From the NCBI GenBank assembly GCA_035527455.1, contig DATLAN010000637.1:1-11076 (forward strand): 11,076 nt of DNA, given 5' to 3'. The notes under the pieces are model-generated. The model had not been told where the DNA came from, ran no database searches, and saw nothing but the letters and a program-made list of their open reading frames with translations. The stretch comes from DATLAN01 sp035527455. Lineage in GTDB: Bacteria; Planctomycetota; Planctomycetia; Pirellulales; Thermoguttaceae. Below, one piece after another: positions 1 to 7,460 of the stretch (position 1 is its first letter; every line of letters begins with the position of its first letter). A program made the translations under genes and the position numbers.

Positions 1-332
1 GTGGTTGGTTCGGTGGCTGGCTCGGTGGTTGGCTCGGTGGTTGGCTCGGTGGTCGGCTCGGTGGTCGGCTCGGTCGTTGGTTCCACCGGCGGTTCCTCGG
101 TCGGCTCGGTCGTTGGCTCAACCGTTGGTTCGGTGGTCGGCTCCGTCGTTGGTTCCACCGGCGGTTCCTCGGTCGGTTCGGTGGTCGGCTCCGTCGTTGG
201 CTCGACCGTTGGCTCGGTGGTCGGCTCGGTGGTCGGCTCGGTGGTCGGCTCGGTGGTCGGCTCGGTGGTCGGTTCGGTGGTCGGCTCGGTGGTCGGCTCG
301 GTCGTTGGTTCCATCGGCGGTTCCTCGGTCGG
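1..332 (-). repeat. 12-bp tandem repeat encoding Thr-Thr-Glu-Pro inside secDF
   Basis: The plus strand shows about 27 tandem 12-bp units of the type GGCTCGGTGGTC, running in from the left edge. On the coding minus strand they read TTEP. Three units are replaced by a variant reading T-E-E-P-P-V/M-E-P, at about 81-101, 153-173 and 309-329, which gives a higher-order pattern. The tract starts at residue 793 of SecDF and has no stop or frameshift in the visible part. All units keep a length divisible by three, so copy-number change would leave the downstream TM segments in frame. The plus strand is also free of stops here but only gives low-complexity V-G-S or R-W-S repeats, which I do not consider genes. 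Confidence 0.93.
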
Positions 333-2708
333 CACGCTGTCTGCCTCGCCCGGATCTACCTGGGCCAGCATCATCGCGGCCGGATGGACCATCGCCGGGA
401 CCGAATCGTCCAGGGGGCTTTGCTGGAACTGCCCCACGGTTTCCGGCCCTGCTTTCGGCGCGGTTTCGCCGGGAATCGGCTCCACCTTCGCGATCGTCAC
501 CATGTTGGCCGACAACTGTCCGGGGAACGCGTCGTGAATCTTTCTCAAGACGACGTCGATGGCCGATCTTTCCCGGGCGATCCGGCCGAGGTGTTGGTCC
601 ACCACCACCGCGACCGAAGTGAGTTGCTCATTGCTTAACTCGCCGGCAAAGATCTCCGCGATCTGCTGTTTTACCGCCGGAATGCCGGCTTCGGGATCCT
701 GTTCCGCCTCGAGGGCCTGCTCGATCCCGTCGACCGCCTTATCCACGGCTGCGATCGCCGCCTTGCGCTTGGGGTTCTCGTCGCCGGTGGAGAGGAACTC
801 GTCGAGCTGCCGGCCCAGCGCGTCCAGCGCCTCCTGGCGTCTTTGTGCGTCGTCGGGATCGCCCTGGGAGGTGTTGATCACGAACCACTGCGACGCCATG
901 TCGCCCTTCACGTCGCTGACCGTCAGGTCGGACAACTCGTCCTGGAGCCCGCCGCGGACGTCGGCCGTCCGGTGTCCCGGCTCCTTGAAGGCGATGGTCA
1001 CGGAAACGCCGCCGGTGAAGTCGATGTCCAGCAGGTCCTTGCCGCGGAAAATCACGCCCACCATGCCGATCAGGATCACGCAGGTCGAGGCGATCGCCGC
1101 CAGGCGCCGCTTGCCGAGAAAATCGATCTGCGTGCCGCCCAACAGCCGCAGCATCTTCAATTCGCTGATCCACCGCCGACGTTCCGCGATGTCGAAAATC
1201 ACGCGCGAACAGAAGATCGCCGTGAACATGCTCAAGGACACGCCCAGGATCAACGTGACGGCAAAGCCCTTGACCTGATCGGTGCCGATGACGTAGAGGA
1301 CGAATCCCGTAATCAACGTGGTGAGGTTCGAGTCGACGATGGCCGTGGTCGCCCGGGAGAAGCCGTTGCGGATGGCCATCCGCAGCGCGGCTCCGCGGGC
1401 GAGTTCCTCGCGGATGCGTTCGAAGATCAGCACGTTGGCGTCGACCGCCATACCCACCGTCAATACCAGGCCCGCCAAACCCGGCAAAGTGAACGCCGCC
1501 TTGATGCAGATCATGATCGCCAGGATCAACACCAGATTCATCAGCAGGGCGCAGCAGGCGAGCACGCCGGAGAAACGGTAGTAGAAGAGCATGAACACCA
1601 AGACCATCGCCATCGAGAGGCCGATCGCGAAGCTGCCGCGGCGGATCGTGTCTATGCCCAATTTGGCCCCGATCTTCATCTCGAGGATCGGCTCCTCGGA
1701 CAGCGCCGTGGGCAGGCTTCCGGCGTTGAGCACCTGGACCAGATCGTCGACTTCCTTCTGCGTGAACGACCCGGTGATTTCGCCGCGGTCGTAGATCGTG
1801 CTCTGGATGGAGGGAGCGGAATAGAGTTCGCCTTCGAGGATGATGCCCAGTTTGTAGGTGAAGTCCTGCACCTTGTCCGGCAGGTGCGAGCCGGTCAGCC
1901 CCCCGAACTTCCGCGCGCCGGTCGAGTTGAAGCGGAAGTCGACGCAGGGGTTCCCGGATTTCATGTCATGGGAAGGCAAGGCGGCGGCCAGATAGCCGCC
2001 CGTGACGTCGAACTTGTCTTTGACGACCAGGATTTCCGTGATTTGTTCGTCGCCCTCGGTTCTCGACCGGGCCTGGATGCCGCCGTATCCCTTGCCGGTG
2101 AAGCTCTCCTCCTCGTCCGGCCGGACGGGACGCCACCAACCCAAGACATTCCCCTCCTTATCGACCACTTCGTTCTGATCGAGATCGAGCGCGTTGGCCA
2201 GCTTGATCAACTCGACGTGATCGGCGACGTCCTTGTCGGCCAGGATGCGAAACTCCAGCGTGCCTGCCCGGCTGACGCGCTTCTTGATCCGCTCGGCTTC
2301 CTGATCGTTTTCGACCTGGGGGACCGTGATTTCGATCTGTTCGGCGCCGTACTTGCGGACGGTGATCTGTTCCTGGCCGCCGCGGTCGAGCCGCTCGCTG
2401 ACTGCGCCGATCAGGTTGTCCATCTCCTGGTTGGTCAAGGCCCGATTCTCGATCTTCTTCCCTTGGTCCACTTCATAGACCAGGATCAGACCGCCGCTCA
2501 GATCGATCCCCAATTTCGGCGGCCACATGAGCGTGACGATCAGAATGCCGTTGACCAGCGTCAGCAGGATCACGCCGATCTTCCAGCCGTGGTCGGGCAT
2601 GCGCAATCGCCTGGCCAGATAGCCGCCCACCATGAACGGCCCGATGATCAACAGCAACACACCCGTCACGATCAGCAGGGTGCCCAGGAACGTTATCAAA
2701 CCGGACAT
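1..2708 (-). CDS. secDF: Fused protein translocase subunit SecDF (3' end beyond the window)
   Basis: Membrane component of the Sec translocon that uses the proton motive force to pull exported proteins across the inner membrane. 902 codons are present and the reading frame is open to the window edge. The ATG at 2708 follows an AGAAGG Shine-Dalgarno with 8-nt spacing, and an in-frame TAG at 2723-2721 excludes a longer start. An extra N-terminal hydrophobic segment (about residues 4-25) precedes the usual first SecD segment (about 40-60) and the motif IDLSGG near residue 67. A large periplasmic head follows. The SecD signature GMAVDANVLIFERI contains D423, the expected proton-relay aspartate. 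The SecF half begins near 535, with the motif IDFTGG at 562-567. Its periplasmic domain is unusually long: more than 330 residues pass without reaching the next TM segment. It includes a helical, charged stretch and, from residue 793, a TTEP repeat. The last SecF TM segments must lie left of position 1. The family call is secure; the role of the insertion is unknown. Confidence 0.95.
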   Translation of the reverse strand, partial: MSGLITFLGTLLIVTGVLLLIIGPFMVGGYLARRLRMPDHGWKIGVILLTLVNGILIVTLMWPPKLGIDLSGGLILVYEVDQGKKIENRALTNQEMDNLIGAVSERLDRGGQEQITVRKYGAEQIEITVPQVENDQEAERIKKRVSRAGTLEFRILADKDVADHVELIKLANALDLDQNEVVDKEGNVLGWWRPVRPDEEESFTGKGYGGIQARSRTEGDEQITEILVVKDKFDVTGGYLAAALPSHDMKSGNPCVDFRFNSTGARKFGGLTGSHLPDKVQDFTYKLGIILEGELYSAPSIQSTIYDRGEITGSFTQKEVDDLVQVLNAGSLPTALSEEPILEMKIGAKLGIDTIRRGSFAIGLSMAMVLVFMLFYYRFSGVLACCALLMNLVLILAIMICIKAAFTLPGLAGLVLTVGMAVDANVLIFERIREELARGAALRMAIRNGFSRATTAIVDSNLTTLITGFVLYVIGTDQVKGFAVTLILGVSLSMFTAIFCSRVIFDIAERRRWISELKMLRLLGGTQIDFLGKRRLAAIASTCVILIGMVGVIFRGKDLLDIDFTGGVSVTIAFKEPGHRTADVRGGLQDELSDLTVSDVKGDMASQWFVINTSQGDPDDAQRRQEALDALGRQLDEFLSTGDENPKRKAAIAAVDKAVDGIEQALEAEQDPEAGIPAVKQQIAEIFAGELSNEQLTSVAVVVDQHLGRIARERSAIDVVLRKIHDAFPGQLSANMVTIAKVEPIPGETAPKAGPETVGQFQQSPLDDSVPAMVHPAAMMLAQVDPGEADSVPTEEPPMEPTTEPTTEPTTEPTTEPTTEPTTEPTTEPTTEPTVEPTTEPTTEPTEEPPVEPTTEPTTEPTVEPTTEPTEEPPVEPTTEPTTEPTTEPTTEPTTEPATEPT

Positions 2709-2716
2709 GAGAATCG

Positions 2717-2722
2717 CCTTCT
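2717..2722 (-). promoter_or_regulatory. Shine-Dalgarno of secDF
   Basis: AGAAGG lies 8 nt before the secDF ATG. It sits in the 19-nt gap after the yajC stop and supports the short spacing of a yajC-secDF operon. Confidence 0.7.
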
Positions 2723-2727
2723 ACACG

Positions 2728-3084
2728 CTACTTGGATTTGTCCTCGGACGTTTCGTCTTTCAGCACTCGGGCAATCGAGCCGAGCGTGACGCGGAGCTTG
2801 GTGTTGGTGGTTTCGTCCACCTTGATAATCACTTCGTCGGCCTCGGGGTGGACGTTGGCCACCAGGCCGTAGATCCCCCCGATCGTGACCACCCGGTCGT
2901 TCTTCTTCACTCGCGAAAGCATCTCTTGGCGCTGCTTCCGCTCGTTTCGCTGTGGGCGGATGAGCAGAAAGTAGAAAACGACGCCAATCAGCAAGAAGGG
3001 CATCAGCAAGCTGAACATGTTGGGGCCGGGAGCCGGCTCGCCTTCGGCAAACAACAGTAAATTGGTCAACAATGTCGGGTCCAC
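2728..3084 (-). CDS. yajC: Preprotein translocase subunit YajC
   Basis: Small single-span inner-membrane protein that joins SecD and SecF in the accessory complex of the Sec translocon. The 118-residue length is typical. Residues 23-42 form one hydrophobic helix, followed by the family signature IRPQRNERKQRQ (42-53) and the compact C-terminal domain beginning KKNDRVVTIGGIYG. The start is a GTG at 3084-3082 with only a weak GGA upstream. The short Pro/Glu-rich N terminus before the helix fits the family, and no better start is visible. The stop lies 19 nt before secDF, so the two are almost certainly cotranscribed. tgt lies 303 nt upstream in the same direction, but the gap contains its own candidate promoter and hairpins, so yajC-secDF may be expressed separately from tgt. 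Confidence 0.95.
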   Translation of the reverse strand: MDPTLLTNLLLFAEGEPAPGPNMFSLLMPFLLIGVVFYFLLIRPQRNERKQRQEMLSRVKKNDRVVTIGGIYGLVANVHPEADEVIIKVDETTNTKLRVTLGSIARVLKDETSEDKSK

Positions 3085-3120
3085 GATGGTTCCGTTCTTC
3101 GTTCGTTCGGAGGTCGGCCC

Positions 3121-3211
3121 GGGACTTGAAAACGTCCCAAGAGCCGCCCCGGCAGGAAGATAAAGCGCCCGATCGGCGCAAAGGATCGGGCCGCTACCGC
3201 AACACGGTAGC
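3121..3211 (-). other. Three successive hairpins in the yajC leader (candidate structured 5' UTR)
   Basis: Reading toward yajC there are three stem-loops. The first is GCTACCG/CGGTAGC, 7 bp with a 5-nt loop, 3193-3211. The second is GCCCGATC/GATCGGGC, 8 bp with a 9-nt loop, 3167-3191, extendable by AGCG/CGCT across one bulged base. The third is GGGAC/GTCCC, 5 bp with an 8-nt loop, 3121-3138. They lie between a candidate promoter and the yajC start at 3084. No U-run follows the second hairpin directly; GCGCTTTATCTTCC does, so it is not a standard terminator. I recognise no known riboswitch family. The hairpins are seen directly; a regulatory role is inference. Confidence 0.45.
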
Positions 3212-3216
3212 CTTGT

Positions 3217-3245
3217 ATGATAGAACTTTCTCCGCCGGCGAACAA
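3217..3245 (-). promoter_or_regulatory. Candidate sigma70-type promoter for yajC-secDF
   Basis: On the minus strand TTGTTC (3245-3240) is followed after 17 nt by TATCAT (3222-3217). The -10 box matches TATAAT at 5 of 6 positions and the spacing is optimal, but the -35 matches only its TTG. It would give a leader of about 125 nt before yajC. Base composition makes chance matches possible. Confidence 0.35.
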
Positions 3246-3253
3246 GGGGACAC

Positions 3254-3343
3254 GTAGGTCAGGGCTTGCCCTGACGAAAATCGAGAAAGTAGGTCAGGGC
3301 TTGCCCTGACGAAAATCGAGAAAGCCCTGACGGAAATCGAGAA
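3254..3343. repeat. REP-like palindrome array, family A: two full 35-bp copies and a partial copy
   Basis: Two exact 35-bp tandem copies lie at 3254-3288 and 3289-3323. Each starts with GTAG, continues with the perfect palindrome GTCAGGGC-TT-GCCCTGAC, and ends in GAAAATCGAGAAA. A truncated third copy at 3324-3343 keeps only the 3' half. The GTAG head before a hairpin is the hallmark of REP sequences mobilised by REP-associated (RAYT) Y1 transposases. No such transposase is in this window. The array lies upstream of the yajC promoter candidate and downstream of tgt. Confidence 0.8.
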
Positions 3344-3366
3344 GATCGAGCCGTCGGCAGGAAGAA

Positions 3367-3387
3367 TCCGTCAGGGCAAGCCCTGAC

Positions 3388-3391
<4 letters not shown>
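3367..3391 (-). repeat. REP-like palindrome, family A, inverted copy overlapping the tgt stop
   Basis: This is the reverse complement of the first 25 nt of the array unit: on the minus strand GTAG at 3391-3388, then GTCAGGGC-TT-GCCCTGAC, then GGA. Together with the direct copies at 3254-3343 it makes a direct-plus-inverted cluster like the BIMEs of enterobacteria. The TAG of its GTAG head is the stop codon of tgt. The hairpin could also shape the 3' end of the tgt transcript. Confidence 0.8.
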
Positions 3392-4521
<1,130 letters not shown>

Positions 4522-4554
4522 GGGCAGTTTCCGAGGTCAGCGCCGAAAGGCAAA

Positions 4555-4586
4555 GTAGGCCGGAACAAGCGCAGCGCAGTTCCGGC
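4555..4586 (+). repeat. REP-like palindrome, family B, left copy
   Basis: A 32-bp unit that begins with GTAG and then pairs GCCGGAAC (4559-4566) with GTTCCGGC (4579-4586) around a 12-nt loop, AAGCGCAGCGCA. It lies 34 nt upstream of tgt. It is an exact inverted copy of 4619-4650. Confidence 0.8.
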
Positions 4587-4597
4587 GCGTGGCTTCA

Positions 4598-4612
4598 TGC
4601 GGCCTTTCCGCA
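4598..4612. repeat. Small hairpin at the centre of the family B pair
   Basis: TGCGG and CCGCA pair around CCTTT, close to the symmetry centre of the two 32-bp palindromes. The whole 4555-4650 stretch therefore could fold as REP-hairpin-REP or as one long foldback. Confidence 0.5.
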
Positions 4613-4618
4613 CCAAAT

Positions 4619-4650
4619 GCCGGAACTGCGCTGCGCTTGTTCCGGCCTAC
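4619..4650 (-). repeat. REP-like palindrome, family B, right inverted copy
   Basis: Identical over 32 nt to 4555-4586 in reverse complement, with its GTAG head at 4650-4647. The copies are head-outward and separated by 32 nt. They lie between the porin/small-ORF transcript and tgt, where a terminator or transcript-stabilising structure would be useful; no U-run is present. Confidence 0.8.
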
Positions 4651-4667
4651 ACGCCATACCGTGGCTG

Positions 4668-4680
4668 CCGCGTTACGCGG
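4668..4680. other. Short perfect hairpin downstream of the small ORF
   Basis: CCGCG-TTA-CGCGG. It could end the porin transcript but lacks a U-run on either strand, so a terminator role is only possible. Confidence 0.2.
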
Positions 4681-4697
4681 AAGCGGGGTCCGAAATC

Positions 4698-4778
4698 TCA
4701 GCGTCTCGAGTACGACGCGCCCGAGATCGGCGGCAGCGGGGCCGCCTCGATCGCGGTGGAATACAGGATGTTCCTCAT
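4698..4778 (-). CDS. Candidate 26-residue small protein behind the porin
   Basis: Starting 16 nt after the porin stop is an ATG preceded by a perfect AAGGAG Shine-Dalgarno (4793-4788) with 9-nt spacing. The frame runs 26 codons and ends in TGA at 4700-4698. The product starts MRNILYSTAIEAAP and ends SYSRR. It has no clear TM segment or recognised motif. The ribosome-binding site is much better than those of tgt, yajC or mntP, and its closeness to the porin stop suggests translational coupling. It could be a real small protein, a regulatory peptide, or the remnant of a longer gene cut by the palindrome insertion downstream. I do not recognise it. Confidence 0.45.
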   Translation of the reverse strand: MRNILYSTAIEAAPLPPISGASYSRR

Positions 4779-4794
4779 GCGTTTTTTCTCCTTG

Positions 4795-6309
4795 TCAGAA
4801 ATCGATCTGGGCACGCGTCTCGAAGATGTTCATGTTGCCGGTCGTCCCGCCACTGCGGAGATCGGAATTCACGTAGTTGAACATCAATCGCGTGTACGGG
4901 TTGAGGTACCAGTTCAGGCCGATGGTGTGATCGCTCACGTTTCCGCCGGCGACGCCCGTGTCGTTCAGGTCGAGCGTGGAGAAGCGATAGCCGATTTCCC
5001 AGGCTCCCCAACCCGTTCGCACGCTGCCGTCTTCGGTGCGGACGCGGAAGAAGTTCTCGTACGGCTTGATCCGGTCGAAGGTTCCGGCCGTGCGTTTGTA
5101 GTTGCGGTTCTCTCCGGTGAGGAAGTAGCTGGTGTAGACATAGAAGCCGTTGAAATCCACATCGGTCGCCGCCGTGCGGTCGACGAAGGCCGCCATGTAC
5201 TCCGACTGCACGGACCAGGGGCCGTAGACGAAGGCCGCTTCCAGCCCGAGTTGCTGATAGTTGGGCACGCCGGTGATGGTGCCCGTATCGACCACCCGGC
5301 TGCCGAGGTGCGCCTCGGGCCGTTCGCGGAAGCTGACCGTGTCGTCGGCCATATCGCGATAGCTGTAGGCGAGTCCCAGGTGCAGCAGGCCGCGACCTTC
5401 GGTGGCCTCGTCGTACCAGGGCAGACAGGTATATCGCATGGTCAGGGCCGTGCCGCCGTCGTCGTCGCGGAAAATGGGAGGATCGTCGTCGTTTTCGCTG
5501 ATGAAGGCGCCGATCGCCCAGGTCATCCGCTCGTTCTCGGAATAGTCGAACGCCATCACGCCCACGTTGCGTTCGGGCGTGAACGCGGTCAACAGCCCGC
5601 GCTCGATCAACGTGATGTACTTCGAGCTGGTCAGCTGTTCCAGACCGAACGGCTCCTTGTAGTGGCCGACCCGTACGTGTCCCAGCACGGGCAGTTCCTT
5701 GATGGTCAAATAGACGTCGCGGAATCCGGGCACGCCGAGGATGCTCGAGGAGGAAGAGACGCTGGTCACGACCGGACTGGGCAGGAAGCCGCCCAGATCG
5801 GAGGTCGTCGACGAGACGCTGCTCAACGCCGACTCGTTGTCGGCGAAGTCGTACTGGACCTTGTAGTCGATGACGTTGAAGGCCTCGCCCTGCAGGAAGA
5901 TCCGGGCGCGGCGGAACTCGAAGCCGTTCTGCTGATCGCCGATCTGCGTGATGCTGGCGGCGTTCTGGTCGTAGGCGGTCCAGTCGGCATAGAACCGCCC
6001 GCCGGCCGTGACCGACGGCCTGCCGGCGGCCTTCTTCTCGTCGGCGGCCTGTTTGTCCTTGATCTTCTGCAATTCCTCCTTCAGCGCGGCCACTTCGTCG
6101 GCCAGCTTCGACCGCTGACGGTTGTTGGAGATCAGGTAGGCGTCCGTCTCGGCCATGTTGTTTCCCGAACTCGACCTGGCCGCATAAGCGGGATCCAAGG
6201 GCGGCGCATAGGGGTCCCAGATCTCCTGGCCGGGTGCGATTGCCGAGACGCCCGAAAGGACGACGGCAGCCGACAAGATCGCTAGCTGCCGGTGGATGTT
6301 TCCATACAT
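4795..6309 (-). CDS. Phosphate-selective porin O/P-like outer-membrane protein
   Basis: Predicted beta-barrel channel of the OprP/OprO family (porin O and P). I use the second ATG (6309, 504 residues) because GGAGGG ends 7 nt before it and overlaps the earlier in-frame ATG at 6324, which has no ribosome-binding site. Residues 1 to about 27 form a signal peptide (LAILSAAVVLSGVSAIA). A Pro-rich linker follows, then a short coiled coil (about 64-94, rich in K, E and Q). The barrel starts near 100. Family signatures include FEFRRARIFLQGEAF (130-144), VGHYKEPFGLEQLTSS and ERNVGV. Many alternating aromatic strands follow, and the chain ends in phenylalanine as expected for outer-membrane assembly. 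The substrate cannot be read from sequence: family members carry phosphate or polyphosphate, but many homologues are of unknown specificity. A small ORF follows at once. The upstream 584 nt contain inverted repeats and no convincing promoter. Confidence 0.88.
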   Translation of the reverse strand: MYGNIHRQLAILSAAVVLSGVSAIAPGQEIWDPYAPPLDPAYAARSSSGNNMAETDAYLISNNRQRSKLADEVAALKEELQKIKDKQAADEKKAAGRPSVTAGGRFYADWTAYDQNAASITQIGDQQNGFEFRRARIFLQGEAFNVIDYKVQYDFADNESALSSVSSTTSDLGGFLPSPVVTSVSSSSSILGVPGFRDVYLTIKELPVLGHVRVGHYKEPFGLEQLTSSKYITLIERGLLTAFTPERNVGVMAFDYSENERMTWAIGAFISENDDDPPIFRDDDGGTALTMRYTCLPWYDEATEGRGLLHLGLAYSYRDMADDTVSFRERPEAHLGSRVVDTGTITGVPNYQQLGLEAAFVYGPWSVQSEYMAAFVDRTAATDVDFNGFYVYTSYFLTGENRNYKRTAGTFDRIKPYENFFRVRTEDGSVRTGWGAWEIGYRFSTLDLNDTGVAGGNVSDHTIGLNWYLNPYTRLMFNYVNSDLRSGGTTGNMNIFETRAQIDF

Positions 6310-6582
6310 TACGCGGCCCTCCATGACTGTGGGCGCAAAACGCTGGGGAAGAATCCACGCGCGCCTAACCCCAACCCCCTAAGAGATACCCCCCGCAAAC
6401 CGATCCATGCGCCGTGGCCTGATTTCTGATCGGAAGCGCGTCGCTTGCCGCATCAGACTTTCGTGTGCGGTCTGGCCGTCGAAGGGCGTCCCGGGCGGCG
6501 GTGAGGGGGGTCGTGCCAACTGCGCCGAATGTCCAGGGCTCGGCCGGCGGACGAGCGTCGAAGGGAAAAAGAAAAGGCTCTA
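6310..6582. other. Porin upstream region, no gene recognised
   Basis: This stretch holds the GGAGGG ribosome-binding site of the porin next to its start, and otherwise nothing I can name. Open frames here lack a ribosome-binding site and look compositionally random. I see no clear -10/-35 pair and no Pho-box-like direct repeats. Confidence 0.5.
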
Positions 6583-6858
6583 CGCCAGAATTTGTGGGTG
6601 AATTGAAGGCGTGTTGGTGATTCGTGGTCAGGTTTTTTGAGGGATGGGAGGACAAAAAGAATGGGAATTCTGCCGGAGAATCAGGGGTGAAACGATCTGG
6701 CCAGTACGGGTTCCTCTTCTCTATTCGCGCCGAACAGAGAAGAGGAACCAGTACTTGGTTTCTCACCGTTGAAAAACTTACGGCCTCGACCGTCCCAAGC
6801 CGTTTGTGGAAAACACTTTACGGCTCCATGGGCTGAAATCAACCCACGAATTCTGGCG
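6583..6858. repeat. Foldback or MITE-like region bounded by an imperfect inverted repeat
   Basis: CGCCAGAATTTGTGGGT at 6583-6599 matches the reverse complement of 6842-6858 at 16 of 17 positions. Weaker similarity continues inward. The 276-nt interval has a strong hairpin (6703-6755) near its centre. No transposase, target-site duplication or convincing ORF is visible. This could be a decayed non-autonomous element or a large foldback in the mntP-porin spacer; the mobile-element reading is inference. Confidence 0.4.
6703..6755. repeat. Strong hairpin with 20-bp arms
   Basis: Arm AGTACGGGTTCCTCTTCTCT (6703-6722) pairs with 6736-6755 at 19 of 20 positions around a 13-nt loop. No T-run of terminator type follows on either strand. 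It lies about 140 nt past the mntP stop and about 400 nt before the porin. It could be a transcript 3' structure, a small RNA or part of a mobile palindrome. Confidence 0.7.
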
Positions 6859-6893
6859 AGGAGGCGAAGAAAAAAAACTCTGCCCGCTTTCCC

Positions 6894-7460
6894 TCATCCG
6901 TACAGATCGCAAAGGAGGATCTTCACGCCGATCAGCAGCAGGACGCTTCCCCCGGCGGCCTCCGCCCAGCGGCCGCAGCGGGCACCGCAGCGGTTGCCCA
7001 ATCCGATGCCCAGCGCGCTGAGCGCCGCGGCGACGATCCCGATCACGGCGCAAGCGATCCAGATGGAGATGCCCTGTCGCAAGAACGCCATGCCCACGCC
7101 GACCGCCAACGCATCGATGCTGGTGGCCACCGAGAGCGTGACCAGCATCATTCCCCGGGTCGGGTCGGCCTTGTCGGCCGTTTCCCTGCGGCTGCACGAC
7201 TCCAGCAACATCTTCCCGCCGACCAAGGCCAGCAGCGCGAAGGCCACCCAGTGATCGTACGCCCTGATGTGCACGGCCATTTCCTTTCCGGCCAGCCAGC
7301 CGAACACCGGCATCATGAACTGGAAGAGGCCGAAATGGAACGCGATCCGGAACGTGTGGCGCCGGGTGACGGGAGCCACGCTCAGCCCGGCGGCGATCGA
7401 AACGGCCAGCGCATCCATCGCCAAGGCGACGGAGATTCCCAACAGGTTGAACCAACTCAA
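6894..7460 (-). CDS. mntP: Manganese efflux pump MntP
   Basis: Inner-membrane exporter of Mn2+ (MntP/YebN family) that protects against manganese excess. The 188 residues form six hydrophobic segments arranged as two related halves. Each half carries the family acidic motif: AMDALAVSIAAG with D16, and TSIDALAVGVGM with D116. GGKMLLES (81-88) is another family feature. The start is a TTG at 7460; an in-frame TAA a few codons upstream and the usual position of the first helix leave no better start. The ribosome-binding site is weak. The gene stands alone and is divergent from the FHA gene. A TTTTTTTT run on the coding strand at about 6870-6877 follows the stop closely but has no obvious GC stem before it. 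Confidence 0.93.
   Translation of the reverse strand: MSWFNLLGISVALAMDALAVSIAAGLSVAPVTRRHTFRIAFHFGLFQFMMPVFGWLAGKEMAVHIRAYDHWVAFALLALVGGKMLLESCSRRETADKADPTRGMMLVTLSVATSIDALAVGVGMAFLRQGISIWIACAVIGIVAAALSALGIGLGNRCGARCGRWAEAAGGSVLLLIGVKILLCDLYG

Noticed and set aside
1..622. Long plus-strand open frames of V-G-S or R-W-S repeats
   Set aside because: They are antisense to secDF, arise from the 12-bp repeat being stop-free in all frames, and have no ribosome-binding site or domain.
843..2789. Plus-strand 648-codon open frame rich in Asp, Gln and His
   Set aside because: It is a GC-rich antisense shadow of secDF; the minus strand carries unmistakable SecD and SecF motifs.
3254..3323. Two 35-bp repeats considered as a CRISPR array
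   Set aside because: The copies abut with no spacers and contain an internal palindrome of REP type.
6661..6690. Nine-codon ORF with GGAGG upstream (starts MGILPEN) on the plus strand
   Set aside because: Too short to support; no downstream gene on the same strand for it to regulate.
6365..6766. 133-codon minus-strand open frame upstream of the porin
   Set aside because: No ribosome-binding site or family resemblance; it runs through the inverted-repeat hairpin.
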